A DNA stretch of 64,000 nucleotides from CAVPTL01 sp963708725 (GTDB lineage Bacteria > Actinomycetota > Thermoleophilia > Gaiellales > JAICJC01): assembly GCA_963708725.1 (NCBI GenBank), contig CAVPTL010000013.1, positions 1-64,000 on the forward strand. The letters run 5' to 3'. The translations under genes and the position numbers were made by a program. The notes under the pieces were generated by a model that worked only from the letters and a program-made list of their open reading frames with translations, was not told where the DNA came from and made no database searches. This document shows, one piece after another, positions 28,595 through 37,308 of the stretch (positions are counted from its first letter, which is position 1; the number at the start of each line of letters is the position of its first letter).

Positions 28595-29635
28595 TCACCT
28601 CGTTTCGGCCGTGACCGCGACGCGGTGCACGGCATTCGTGCAGTAGCCGCCGACGTTGGGCACGGCGGTGGTTGGTTGGACGGCCCCGCGGCGGTCGGTT
28701 GCCCGGACGCTCAGGGAATGACTGCCGGGCTCGAGTTCGACGGTCGCGTGCCAGTGGGTCATGCCGTAGCGGCCCGAGCGCCGAACGATCGTCGCCGGCC
28801 GCCACTGTTCAACGCCTTTGCGAACCGCGACCTCGTCGAGTGGCACGCCCGGTGCCCACGCGACTCCGCGCACGTCCACGACTCCGGCGCGCAGGTGCTC
28901 GCCGTCCGCAGGCCAGGTGATCAGCGAATGCACCGAAAGCTCGGCTATGCGAGTGCCAGGCCCGGTCGCGTCGCCGGGCTCGTGCCAGCGGTAGTCGATC
29001 GCCTGGAACGGGCCGTCGAACGGGCTGGTGACAACATGGATCGCCGCCAGCCACTTGACCGAGTCCATCGCATACCAGCCGGGCACGATCACCCTCACCG
29101 GCCCGCCGTGTTCGACCGGGATCGGCCGACCGTTCATCTCGTATGCGAGCAGGGTGTTGGGGTGCAGGGCCTTGGCCAGGGGCAGCGACCGCGCGTAGGC
29201 GTGCTCTCCCGGGTGGCAGTCGCGGCCACGGTCGGCGCCGCGCAACACGACCTCGACCGCGCCCCGGTGAACGCCCGCGCGCTCCAGCACTGCCGAGAGC
29301 GGGACGCCGGTCCAAACCGCGCTTGAGACCGCGCCGACGCCCCAGGGCAGGCCACGAGTGGAAGGGCCGTGCTCGGTGCGGCGGTGCCCCGCGCACTCGA
29401 GCACGACAGGCAGCGAACGCCGCTCGGCGGAGCGAAGCGCGGCTGCTCCGATCACCATCGGCTCGGCTACAGCGCCGCCGACGGCAATCGCCCACCTCGC
29501 GTAATCAACGTACGGAGTGGGGAAATGGTTTCGGCGGAAGTGGCCCACCGTGGTTGGCGTGATCGATTCGAGATTGGCCAGGCTCGCGGCCTGGTTGACG
29601 ACCAAAGGGTGAATGTCAAGTTTGTCAATCGACAT
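28595..29635 (-). CDS. Sulfite oxidase-type molybdenum enzyme
   Basis: A 346-residue oxidoreductase of the sulfite oxidase family. The molybdopterin domain has VVLECAGHRRTEHGP (Cys is the Mo ligand; family CAGNRR), GAVSSAVWTGVPLSAVLERAG, GRPIPVEHGGPVRVIVPGWY and SVKWLAAI. A C-terminal Mo-co dimerisation beta-sandwich spans about 240-340 (VHSLITWPADG, WHATVELEPGSHSLSVRATD). No Tat signal is seen, so it may be cytoplasmic. ATG 29635 is chosen because the domain starts soon after and the upstream extension is not conserved-looking. Adjacent CDO supports sulfite as substrate. Confidence 0.9.
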   Translation of the reverse strand: MSIDKLDIHPLVVNQAASLANLESITPTTVGHFRRNHFPTPYVDYARWAIAVGGAVAEPMVIGAAALRSAERRSLPVVLECAGHRRTEHGPSTRGLPWGVGAVSSAVWTGVPLSAVLERAGVHRGAVEVVLRGADRGRDCHPGEHAYARSLPLAKALHPNTLLAYEMNGRPIPVEHGGPVRVIVPGWYAMDSVKWLAAIHVVTSPFDGPFQAIDYRWHEPGDATGPGTRIAELSVHSLITWPADGEHLRAGVVDVRGVAWAPGVPLDEVAVRKGVEQWRPATIVRRSGRYGMTHWHATVELEPGSHSLSVRATDRRGAVQPTTAVPNVGGYCTNAVHRVAVTAETR

Positions 29636-29742
29636 TGTTGGTATTACGGTACGTTCACGATTCCTGATCGTCAAGTGGCTTAACACCGTCGCAACACTGG
29701 TGGCCGTCGAGACGTGGGTGGGCAGCGGGATACGGTTCGGTC

Positions 29743-30657
29743 ATGGCCGAGGTCGCCCAACCGGTAGCGCTGCCTGAGGCGCGACTCGAGCGCGCGCTCG
29801 ATCGCGTGCCCGCGGCGGCGCTCCTGCTGGCCGCGACCCTCGCCTTCCAGGTGGGTGGCGCCCTGGGTGTGTGGGTGCTTCCGGCCTTTGGTGCGCTCGG
29901 CACCGCCTGGGTGCGTACCGCAATCCCCGGTCTGCTCCTGTGTCTGGTCGCGCGACCCCGGATCCGTGGGCTCGACCGCCGTGCGGCCATGGTCGCGCTC
30001 GGGCTCGGGTTGGCGCTGGCCGGGTCGAATGCGGCGTTCTACCTGGCGGTGGATCGAATCCCGATTGGCGCGGTGGTGACCGTGTCCTTTGTGGGGCCGC
30101 TGGCGGTCGCGCTGTACGGCTCGCGGCGTCCGCGCGACGTCGCGTGGGTTGCGCTGGCTGCCGCCGGTGTGGGGCTGTTCGGGGGGCTGCCGGGTGGGGC
30201 GGCGCTCGAGCCCGTTGGTCTCGCATTCGCCGTACTGGACGGGATTTCATGGGGTATCTACGCCGTGCTCGCCAAGCGCATTGGGTCGATGATGCCTTCC
30301 AGCCAGGGGCTCACGCTGGCGGCGTTGGTCGCGGCTGTCTTGCTGTTGCCGTTCGTCCCATCGGAGTTCGACGCCTCGGCGGTTTCGCCAAAGGTCGTGG
30401 CGGCGATCGCCGGTGTCGGGCTGTTCACAGCGGTTCCGTATCTGCTCGAATTCGCCGCCTTGCAGCGGATGGCGACCGCGACCTATGGGGTTCTGGTGAG
30501 CCTCGAACCGGCCTTCGCGACCATCGTGGGGATCCTGATGCTCGGTCAGGACCCGACCCCGGCTGAGGCCGCCGCGGTGGTGCTGGTGGTGGTGGCCTCG
30601 GTGGGAGCTGCGCGGTCGGCAGGCGCCGCGGTCGCCGCCGACGTCGGCGACGTGTGA
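29743..30657 (+). CDS. EamA/RhtA-family DMT exporter
   Basis: A 304-residue drug/metabolite transporter with about ten membrane helices in two EamA repeats (first about 26-150, second about 170-290). LAGSNAAFYLAVDRIPIGAVVTVSFVGPL and ATYGVLVSLEPAFATIVGILMLGQ are the repeat signatures seen in RhtA. Members export amino acids or thiol metabolites such as O-acetylserine and cysteine. TACGGT (29731-29736) lies 6 nt before the ATG, a leaderless arrangement. It diverges from the sulfite oxidase and CDO genes, suggesting but not proving a thiol export role. Confidence 0.9.
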   Translation: MAEVAQPVALPEARLERALDRVPAAALLLAATLAFQVGGALGVWVLPAFGALGTAWVRTAIPGLLLCLVARPRIRGLDRRAAMVALGLGLALAGSNAAFYLAVDRIPIGAVVTVSFVGPLAVALYGSRRPRDVAWVALAAAGVGLFGGLPGGAALEPVGLAFAVLDGISWGIYAVLAKRIGSMMPSSQGLTLAALVAAVLLLPFVPSEFDASAVSPKVVAAIAGVGLFTAVPYLLEFAALQRMATATYGVLVSLEPAFATIVGILMLGQDPTPAEAAAVVLVVVASVGAARSAGAAVAADVGDV

Positions 30658-30660
30658 CGG

Positions 30661-31212
30661 TTACGCCTCCATCATCCAGATGGACGGTCCGCCGTCGGGC
30701 GAGTTTCCCTCGAACGTGACCGCGAACCCGAGGCGCTGAAAGTACCTCACCTGGGGTGGGTCGAATGCGATCAGGCCGGCGCGGACGCCTTCGGCCCGGG
30801 CTCGCTCGAGTCCGTGGTTGACCAACGCGGCTCCGAGTCCCTGATTGCGGTGGGCAGCGGACACCCCGATCATGTCGAGGTACCAGTTGTCGTGGTGGCG
30901 ACGGCAGGCGTCCACCCAGTCCCAGAAGCGATCGTGGCGCTTGCCGCCGTCCAATGTCAGTGCGTTGATGGCTTCGCGCACGCGGAGGTCGTGGGTATAG
31001 ATATCGGCGCCGTGATCAGCCGGGATCCAGGTTGCCACCCCGGCGCCGTCTCCCACCGACCACACGTCGCCGAGATCCACCACGCCGGCCAGCCAGAGCG
31101 TGAACGCGCGCGTCAGTCGTTCCTCCAGACGATCGTCCACACCGTATGTCCACCGGGACACAGGATCGCCGACCAGGGCAGTTGCGAGCGTTCGAGCCCC
31201 GGGGCTGAGCAT
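30661..31212 (-). CDS. GNAT acetyltransferase
   Basis: A 183-residue Gcn5-like acetyltransferase. The N-terminal half (SRWTYGVDDRLEERLTRAF, VWSVGDGAGVATWIP) resembles actinobacterial GNATs of the polyamine or antibiotic type. WYLDMIGVSAAHRNQGLGAALVNHGLERA is the acetyl-CoA binding motif, and RYFQRLGFAVTFEGN the end of the fold. No partner gene reveals its substrate. It converges on the EamA gene with 3 bp between stops. Confidence 0.87.
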   Translation of the reverse strand: MLSPGARTLATALVGDPVSRWTYGVDDRLEERLTRAFTLWLAGVVDLGDVWSVGDGAGVATWIPADHGADIYTHDLRVREAINALTLDGGKRHDRFWDWVDACRRHHDNWYLDMIGVSAAHRNQGLGAALVNHGLERARAEGVRAGLIAFDPPQVRYFQRLGFAVTFEGNSPDGGPSIWMMEA

Positions 31213-31288
31213 TGCCCTCGTGACCTGGAGTACAAGATGGTGAATTCGCCGAGTTTAGTACGTTTTGGTGCGATCTTTCAAGCGTTCG

Positions 31289-32056
31289 CTACGCGATTGA
31301 CGCGAGGTCGACCGGGATCACCGTGCCGCTGACCCCGGACGCGCGCTCGCTCGCGAGAAACGCGACCACCTCGGCGACCTCCCGCGGTTCGATCATGCGC
31401 CCGGCCGGATTGTGATCGTTCATCGACTCCAGCACCTGCTCGCGGGTGCGACCATGGAGCCGCGCCTGATCATCGATCTGGCCCTCAGCCATGTTCGTCC
31501 ACATCCAACCGGGGGCGACCGCGTTGACGGTGAGCCCGAGCGGCGCGCCCTCGAGGGCGGCGACCTTGACGAGTCCCGCGACGCCGTGTTTGGCCGACAC
31601 ATACGCCGGCTTGAACCGCTCGCCGACGAGGCTCGAGGTCGAGGCCGTCACGATGATGCGACCGCCCGGCTTCGAGGTTAGCGGGGCCCACGCATGCTTG
31701 ATCGCGAGAAACGGCCCCGTCAGCATCAGTCCGACCAGTCGATCCCACTGGTCATTGGGAAACTCGGCGAACGGTGCCATGAACTGGGCGCCCGCGTTCA
31801 GTACCAGGGTGTCCAGGCGGCCATGCTGCTCGAGCGCGACCTCCACCATTCGCCGGCAACCGGATTCGCTGGCGACATCCAGATGCTCACAGCCGGCTCC
31901 GCTGAGATCGACGCCGACGACCGTCGCGCCCTCGCGCACGAGCAGTTCTCGGATCGCGCCGCCGAGGCCACCAGCCGCGCCGGTCACGATCGCCACGCGG
32001 CCGTGTTGGGGGCCGCCGTGGGCGGCGGGCTGGGATGATTCGGAAGCTCGATGCAC
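31289..32056 (-). CDS. Short-chain dehydrogenase/reductase (3-hydroxybutyrate dehydrogenase-like)
   Basis: A 255-residue NAD(P)-dependent Rossmann oxidoreductase. VTGAAGGLGGAI is the TGxxxGxG loop and LVLNAGAQF the NAG motif. The catalytic Ser lies in VTASTSSLVGE, and YVSAKHG carries the YxxxK pair. The end GRMIEPREVAEVVAFLASERASGVSGTVIPVD is typical of hydroxybutyrate or glucose dehydrogenase-like SDRs. GTG 32056 is chosen because the fold begins about 18 codons later and the upstream frame is antisense to the divergent MFS gene leader. Substrate unknown. Confidence 0.88.
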   Translation of the reverse strand: MHRASESSQPAAHGGPQHGRVAIVTGAAGGLGGAIRELLVREGATVVGVDLSGAGCEHLDVASESGCRRMVEVALEQHGRLDTLVLNAGAQFMAPFAEFPNDQWDRLVGLMLTGPFLAIKHAWAPLTSKPGGRIIVTASTSSLVGERFKPAYVSAKHGVAGLVKVAALEGAPLGLTVNAVAPGWMWTNMAEGQIDDQARLHGRTREQVLESMNDHNPAGRMIEPREVAEVVAFLASERASGVSGTVIPVDLASIA

Positions 32057-32153
32057 CGGCAGAGTGTACGGGTTTTCCCCGTCGCCGGAGGGGTGGAGGG
32101 CCAACTGGCCGGACGCCGGACACGCGTTTGCTAATCTGACGTGTACGGAAGCT

Positions 32154-33914
32154 TTGCACCCCAATCACTCTCCCCACACGCGCTCGGAGCGCTACAAGTG
32201 GATCGCGCTCAGCAACACGACGCTTGGGGTGCTTTTGGCCACCCTTGATTCGTCGATCGTCTTGATAGCGATGCCCGACATCTTCCGGGGGATCCATCTC
32301 GACCCGCTGATGCCGAGCAATAGCTTCTATCTGCTCTGGATGATCTTCGGCTACCTGATCGTCACCAGTGTGCTGGTGGTCAGCTTCGGGCGGTTGGGCG
32401 ACATCTACGGCCGTGTGCGCATGTACAACCTCGGCTTTGTGATCTACACAGCCGCGTCGCTGTTGCTCGCGATCGACTGGTTGACGGGTACGGCAGGCGC
32501 TGATTGGCTGATCGCGTTTCGCGTCGTCCAGGGCGTTGGGGCGGCGTTCCTGTTGGCGAACTCGGCCGCGATCCTGACCGACGCCTTCCCTGCGGATCAG
32601 CGTGGAATGGCCCTCGGTCTGAATAACGTGGTCGCCGTGGCAGGGATGTTCGTCGGGCTTGTCCTCGGCGGGCTGCTGGCGCCGATCAGTTGGCGGCTGG
32701 TGTTTTTGATCTCCGTGCCGATCGGCCTGTTCGGGACGGTATGGGCCTACATGAAGCTCGAGGAAACCGGGATCCACCGAAAAGCGCCGATCGACTGGCT
32801 CGGAAATCTGACGTTTGCCGGCGGCCTGGTGCTGATCATGATCGGAGTGACCCATGGAATCCGCCCCTACGGGGGTCATCCGATGGGCTGGCAGAACCCG
32901 CAGGTGATCGCCGAGCTGGTCGGCGGCATCGGCCTGCTGATCGCATTTGCAGTGGTCGAGAGCCGGATCGCCCACCCGATGTTCAAGCTGTCGCTGTTCA
33001 AAGTTCGGGCGTTCACGTTCGGGACGTTGTCGAGCTTCATGTCTGCGGTCGCCCGCGGCGGCCTGATGTTCATCCTGATCATCTGGCTCCAGGGCATCTG
33101 GCTGCCGCTCCACGGCTACACGTTTACGTCGACGCCGCTGTGGGCGGGTATCTACATGCTGCCGCTGACGGTGGGGATCATGGTCGCGGGGCCGATCAGC
33201 GGATTTCTGTCGGATCGGTACGGGGCGAGGCCTTTCGCGACCGGGGGGATGCTCGGCAGCGCCCTGTCGTTCGTGTTGCTCGCGCTGCTTCCGATCAACT
33301 TTCCGTATCCGGCGTTTGCGGCGATCCTGTTCCTGATGGGGGCCTCGATGGGCGTGTTCGCCTCACCGAACCGGGCCGGTGTCATGAACAGCCTGCCACC
33401 GGCCGATCGCGGCGCGGGCGGGGGTATGAACCAGACCTTCCAGAACTCTGCGCAGGTGCTCTCGATCGGGATCTTCTTCAGCCTCATGATCGCGGGCCTC
33501 GCCTCGACGCTTCCCACCCACATGACGGCGGGCCTGGTCGCCCACGGCGTTCCCGCCGCCGCCGCGCATCACGCGGCCAACCTGCCCCCGATCTCGATCC
33601 TGTTTGCCGCGTTTCTGGGCTACAACCCGATCCAGCACCTGCTGGGCGCACACGTCCTCAGCCAGGTGTCGCCGGCCGACGTCGCGACGATCTCGGGTCG
33701 CGGATTCTTCCCCAACCTGATCGCAGCACCGTTCCAGACGGGGCTTCACCTGGCGTTTGGGTTCGCCATCGTGGCGTGTCTGATCGCCGCCGCCGCGTCC
33801 TGGTTCAGAGGCCGGCGATACGTCGATGGCGAGCCGCTAGTCGCGCCGATCGGGGATCCGCGCCAGCCAGCCGTCGAGCTGGTGGAAGCCCGCGGATACC
33901 GCCAGGAACAGTAG
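32154..33914 (+). CDS. MFS transporter, DHA2/EmrB type (14 TM)
   Basis: A 586-residue major facilitator. About 14 membrane helices begin at WIALSNTTLGVLLATLDSSI (motif D1 with LDSSIV). The loop 2-3 motif A appears as GRLGDIYGRVRMYNLG, and motif C-like RVVQGVGAAFLLANSAA follows. Family members export drugs or lipids by H+ antiport. TTG 32154 is chosen: a GGAAG lies just before it and the conserved part begins 14 residues later. A longer upstream frame is antisense to the SDR gene and is rejected. Its 3' end overlaps the converging Pr6Pr gene by 78 bp. Confidence 0.9.
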   Translation: MHPNHSPHTRSERYKWIALSNTTLGVLLATLDSSIVLIAMPDIFRGIHLDPLMPSNSFYLLWMIFGYLIVTSVLVVSFGRLGDIYGRVRMYNLGFVIYTAASLLLAIDWLTGTAGADWLIAFRVVQGVGAAFLLANSAAILTDAFPADQRGMALGLNNVVAVAGMFVGLVLGGLLAPISWRLVFLISVPIGLFGTVWAYMKLEETGIHRKAPIDWLGNLTFAGGLVLIMIGVTHGIRPYGGHPMGWQNPQVIAELVGGIGLLIAFAVVESRIAHPMFKLSLFKVRAFTFGTLSSFMSAVARGGLMFILIIWLQGIWLPLHGYTFTSTPLWAGIYMLPLTVGIMVAGPISGFLSDRYGARPFATGGMLGSALSFVLLALLPINFPYPAFAAILFLMGASMGVFASPNRAGVMNSLPPADRGAGGGMNQTFQNSAQVLSIGIFFSLMIAGLASTLPTHMTAGLVAHGVPAAAAHHAANLPPISILFAAFLGYNPIQHLLGAHVLSQVSPADVATISGRGFFPNLIAAPFQTGLHLAFGFAIVACLIAAAASWFRGRRYVDGEPLVAPIGDPRQPAVELVEARGYRQEQ

Positions 33915-34478
33915 GGCGATCCACACGCAGTTGGCGGCGACCTTCCCGTAGCCGAGCGTGGTCACATCGATGAAGTGGTACGGGTACCAGTTCACGATCG
34001 GCCCTCGAATCAGCGTGAGCCCAAACCACACGATCGGGTAGAGCAGCGCCAGTCCGGCGACGCGCCACGAGATCTGCCGCCGGGGGCCAAACATGAGCCA
34101 ACCGACGACCGTCGCGATCGGAATGGCGGTGTGCAGAATCTGGTCGGCGACCAGTCCCCAGCCGTCGAACTCCACCGTCCGCGCGATGGCAACGTGGTAG
34201 ACGATGCCGGTGATGGTGATGCCGACCAGCCCCATCAGCCGAAACACGCGAAACGCGGTTGACGGACGTTCGAGCCGCACCGCGAGCAGCAGGCAGGTCA
34301 CTCCCACGATGATGTTCGAGTCGATCGTGAAGAACCAAAGGACGTTGAAGATCCGCCCCGGGACCGTGGGGAAGACGCCCTGATCATTGGTGGCGGCGAC
34401 GGCGAACTGGACGACCAGCCCGATCGCGACCGCGGCGGCGGTGCCTGCAAACCACAGCCGCGCGGGGGTGGTATTCAC
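33837..34478 (-). CDS. Pr6Pr-family membrane protein
   Basis: A 213-residue protein with six hydrophobic helices (starting LWFAGTAAAVAIGLVVQF). It shows the FTIDSNIIVGVTCL segment and an HFIDVTTLGYGKV loop with DGWGLVADQILHTAIPI, the hallmarks of the Pr6Pr (FAR-17a/AIG1-like) family of six-helix proteins of unknown activity. GTG 34478 has an upstream TAGTGT box 7 nt away (minus strand). It overlaps the MFS gene tail by 78 bp on the opposite strand, longer than other junctions here. Confidence 0.88.
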   Translation of the reverse strand: MNTTPARLWFAGTAAAVAIGLVVQFAVAATNDQGVFPTVPGRIFNVLWFFTIDSNIIVGVTCLLLAVRLERPSTAFRVFRLMGLVGITITGIVYHVAIARTVEFDGWGLVADQILHTAIPIATVVGWLMFGPRRQISWRVAGLALLYPIVWFGLTLIRGPIVNWYPYHFIDVTTLGYGKVAANCVWIALLFLAVSAGFHQLDGWLARIPDRRD

Positions 34479-34568
34479 GCCCGGGACACTACTGCCGAAA
34501 TCGGATCCCCCGACTCGCGGGGTCGCACCTACACTGCAGACGGTCCGCGAGTTAACGGGAGGTTTTTC

Positions 34569-35438
34569 ATGGCGACAACCACCACGCACGAAGACGAGCA
34601 GGTTGAGCGCGCGAACACGTCGGGGCTCACCCCAGTTGTGTTCATCCACGGCCTCTGGCTGCTACCCAGCAGCTGGGATCGATGGGCGGCGGTGTTCGAG
34701 GAGGCCGGCTACTCAGCCCTCACACCCGGCTGGCCGGACGACCCCGAGACGGTCGAAGAGGCCAAGGAACATCCGGAGGTTTTCGCCCACAAGACGGTGG
34801 GCCAGGTCGCGGATCACTTCGGCGAGGTGATCGGCAAGCTCAACAAGAAGCCCGCCGTGATCGGGCACTCCTTCGGAGGACTGCTCGCCCAGATCGTCGC
34901 TGGCCGGGGGCTCGCGGCGGTCACTGTGGCGGTCGATCCGGCGCCGTTTCGAGGGGTGCTGCCGCTTCCCATCTCGGCGCTCAAGTCGTCACGTCCCGTG
35001 CTGGGCAATCCGACCAACCGCCATAAGGCTGTGCCGCTCACGTATGAACAGTTTCGCTACGCCTTCGCCAATGCGGTCAGCGAGGATGAGGCCAAGCAGC
35101 TCTACGACGAGTTCGCGGTACCCGCGCCGGGGGCGCCGCTGTTCCAGGCGGCGACTGCGAACTTCAATCCGTGGACCGAGGCCAAGGTCAACAGTAAGAA
35201 CCCCGAGCGGGGCCCGCTTCTGATTGTCAGCGGCGAGAAGGATCACACCGTTCCGTGGGCGATCGCGAACGCTTCGTACAAAAAGCAGAAGCGAAACCCC
35301 GGGGTGACCGAGATCGTCGAGATGCCCAACCGCGGGCACGCTCTCACGATCGACGCGGGTTGGCGGGAGGTCGCCGACACCGCCTTGGCATTCGTCAAGC
35401 GCGCCGAGACCGGCTCCGCTACCCCGGAAGCACCGTAA
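34569..35438 (+). CDS. Alpha/beta-fold hydrolase
   Basis: A 289-residue serine hydrolase. PVVFIHGLWLLPSSWDRW carries the oxyanion HG, and AVIGHSFGGLLAQ holds the nucleophile Ser. VSGEKDHTVPWA has the acid Asp, and MPNRGHALTID the catalytic His. It resembles esterase or lipase-like hydrolases found widely in soil actinobacteria; substrate unknown. A GGGAGG RBS precedes the ATG, so this gene has a leader. Its end overlaps the converging CocE hydrolase by 20 bp. Confidence 0.9.
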   Translation: MATTTTHEDEQVERANTSGLTPVVFIHGLWLLPSSWDRWAAVFEEAGYSALTPGWPDDPETVEEAKEHPEVFAHKTVGQVADHFGEVIGKLNKKPAVIGHSFGGLLAQIVAGRGLAAVTVAVDPAPFRGVLPLPISALKSSRPVLGNPTNRHKAVPLTYEQFRYAFANAVSEDEAKQLYDEFAVPAPGAPLFQAATANFNPWTEAKVNSKNPERGPLLIVSGEKDHTVPWAIANASYKKQKRNPGVTEIVEMPNRGHALTIDAGWREVADTALAFVKRAETGSATPEAP

Positions 35439-37047
35439 GGCGCAGTACCGAGGGCTCAGGTCCGCCGGTCTGCAGGCGTTGGTGGTTCACCACCGTCTCG
35501 ACGGCGGACCACGGGCTCTCGGATGTGCCCGGGTGGGGGAGGTAGAGGGGATAGTCGCTGGACGCGACCTGGAGTCGCAAGCGGTGGCCGGGCGGGAGCC
35601 GGTGACCGGTGTGGCCCAGGTAGATCTCCACTGCCGACCCGTCCGCGCGGTCGACGACCTGCTGGCCGTAGAGCAGGATGTGGGCGCTGCCGTCGGCGGC
35701 CACGTCCACCAGCTTCACGTGGGCGTACATCGACGGGCCGTCGCTCTCCAGGTGGAGACATGCCGACACCCGCCCGGCCAGGGTGAGCGGCTCGGTGAGC
35801 GGATCGCTGGTAAACACGACCACGTCGTCGCGCGCGGCGACTCCCCGCTCATCGGGATACTCGTACAGGAACGCGAACGGGTTGGTGATCGTGGACGGAA
35901 CGAGGTCTTCGGGGTCGTGGTTCCAGGTCATCTCCCCGGCTGGTTCCGGCTCCGCACGCAGCGCCCCATCAGCCGCGAGGTAGAGCAGCTGTTGGGTGGC
36001 GCCGGGAGGTGGCCACCTCGGCGATGATCGCCACCCGTCGTTTCCGAGATGCCAACGCACTCGCGGCACGGTGGGCGGGTCAGCGCGCTCGGCGAGGAAC
36101 GCGTCGAAGAAGTCGAGTGCGGGTGCCAGGTAGCGCGGCAGCATCAGTTCGAGCGCATCGTCGTGGGTGTCGTGATCGAGCGACTCGGGGATCGGAACCG
36201 CCTCGAACCGGTAGTTCTCGTGGTCGGTCGATCCCGCGTGCAGATACTGATACGGCGCGGTCGCGGGGTCGGCCATCAGACGCTCGTAGTCGAGCATGTG
36301 AGGCGGCGTGATGTTGTCGAACCAGCCCACGCCGTGCAGGGTGGGAATGCGCAAACTCTCGAACGGATGGCCGGCGGCGTACAGGTCGACGCCCGGCTGG
36401 CCGTGCGATTCCGCCACCAGCCGGTCAAATGCGATCGAGCGTGCCCCGATCGCCTCGAACCCCTCGTCGAAGAGTTCACTCAGCGGCCTATGGCTCCAGT
36501 CGGGTGTCCAGTGGTGGGTGAGGTTGTCCGACCAGAACTCGGCCAGGTAGTGGGCGCCGTAGAGCGGCGTCACTCCTGCCAGCCAGGCGAACAGGTCGGC
36601 CACGGTGACGCGCGGCACGATGGCCTTGAGCGCAGGGTGCCGGGAGGCCACCGCGGCCCACTGGGTGAAGCCGTAGTACGAATCGCCCCACATCCCGACC
36701 GCACCGTTGCTCCATGGTTGGCGTGTGATCCACTCGAGCGAGTCGTAGCCGTCGTCGATCTCGTGGACGAACGCGTTGGTGTCACCACCCGACCGGAACT
36801 TGCCTCGCACATCCTGGGGAAGGAACGCATACCCCCGGTCGGTGAAATGGCGCGAGATGAACGGCATCCAGCAGTAACGCCCGTTCTTGTCGTAGGGCAG
36901 CCGCACGAGCACCGCGGGGAACGGGCCGTCGCCCTCCGGCAGGTAGACATCGATCGCGAGCGAGACGCCGTCGCGCATCGGCACCATGTGCTGCGTCGCG
37001 CGTGGGTCGACCGGCGCTGGATCGAGCGTCTCGACAGAGATCGTCAT
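35419..37047 (-). CDS. CocE/NonD (S15-type) hydrolase
   Basis: A 542-residue serine esterase or peptidase. The N-terminal alpha/beta domain has MRDGVSLAIDVYLPEGDGPFP, FLPQDVRGKFRSGG and the nucleophile GMWGDSYYGF (GxSYxG, Ser). TLHGVGWFDN marks the acid loop and AGSTDHENYRF the His region. The C-terminal half is the PepX_C jelly roll (LTLAGRVSACLHLESD, LYGQQVVDRADG, GHTGHRLPPGHRLRLQV). CocE members hydrolyse esters such as cocaine, or beta-lactam esters or dipeptides. ATG 37047 suits the domain start and follows a TAATAT box. A palindromic repeat lies just upstream. Confidence 0.92.
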   Translation of the reverse strand: MTISVETLDPAPVDPRATQHMVPMRDGVSLAIDVYLPEGDGPFPAVLVRLPYDKNGRYCWMPFISRHFTDRGYAFLPQDVRGKFRSGGDTNAFVHEIDDGYDSLEWITRQPWSNGAVGMWGDSYYGFTQWAAVASRHPALKAIVPRVTVADLFAWLAGVTPLYGAHYLAEFWSDNLTHHWTPDWSHRPLSELFDEGFEAIGARSIAFDRLVAESHGQPGVDLYAAGHPFESLRIPTLHGVGWFDNITPPHMLDYERLMADPATAPYQYLHAGSTDHENYRFEAVPIPESLDHDTHDDALELMLPRYLAPALDFFDAFLAERADPPTVPRVRWHLGNDGWRSSPRWPPPGATQQLLYLAADGALRAEPEPAGEMTWNHDPEDLVPSTITNPFAFLYEYPDERGVAARDDVVVFTSDPLTEPLTLAGRVSACLHLESDGPSMYAHVKLVDVAADGSAHILLYGQQVVDRADGSAVEIYLGHTGHRLPPGHRLRLQVASSDYPLYLPHPGTSESPWSAVETVVNHQRLQTGGPEPSVLRLTVLPG

Positions 37048-37088
37048 CGGCACAGCGATATTACCGACCGCCCAGCGGTAGGTGCCGC

Positions 37089-37125
37089 CGGGTGAATAAC
37101 GGTGCCAGGCACCGTTATTCACCCG
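37089..37125. repeat. Palindromic element 1
   Basis: Perfect inverted repeat with 18-bp arms (37089-37106 and 37108-37125) around a single A. The core reads GTGAATAACGGTGCC-A-GGCACCGTTATTCAC. It sits 41 bp upstream of the CocE start. A near-identical element lies at 37309. As RNA it would form a very strong hairpin. No flanking target-site duplication is seen. Confidence 0.9.
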
Positions 37126-37163
37126 TTACCCATCCCCGCGACGCCGAGCGTCCGGTACCGCGT

Positions 37164-37283
37164 TTACGACCTTCCTGAGCCCGAGCTGATGCCGAGTGCG
37201 TAGAGAAGGAACAGCGCCAGAACTACAACGAGCGCGACCACCAGCGCGATGAGAAGTCGTTTGACTCGAGGCGCAATCAGCAC
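37164..37283 (-). CDS. Small single-pass membrane protein (39 residues)
   Basis: A minus-strand ORF from GTG 37283 to TAA 37164 fills the gap between the two palindromes. It encodes a basic N-terminus (APRVKR), one strongly hydrophobic helix (LLIALVVALVVVLALFLLYAL) and a Gly/Ser tail. The inside-positive rule fits an N-in single-pass peptide. No Shine-Dalgarno is obvious. It is below usual annotation cut-offs. Codon pattern and the clean helix make it plausible but unproved. Confidence 0.45.
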   Translation of the reverse strand: MLIAPRVKRLLIALVVALVVVLALFLLYALGISSGSGRS

Positions 37284-37308
37284 CAGTTCGCCGATCCGTT
37301 ATCTCCCA

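Noticed and set aside
31491..32153. Long N-terminal extension of the MFS transporter
   Set aside because: It is antisense to the conserved SDR gene and Arg/Pro/Ser-rich. The first membrane helix begins just after TTG 32154.
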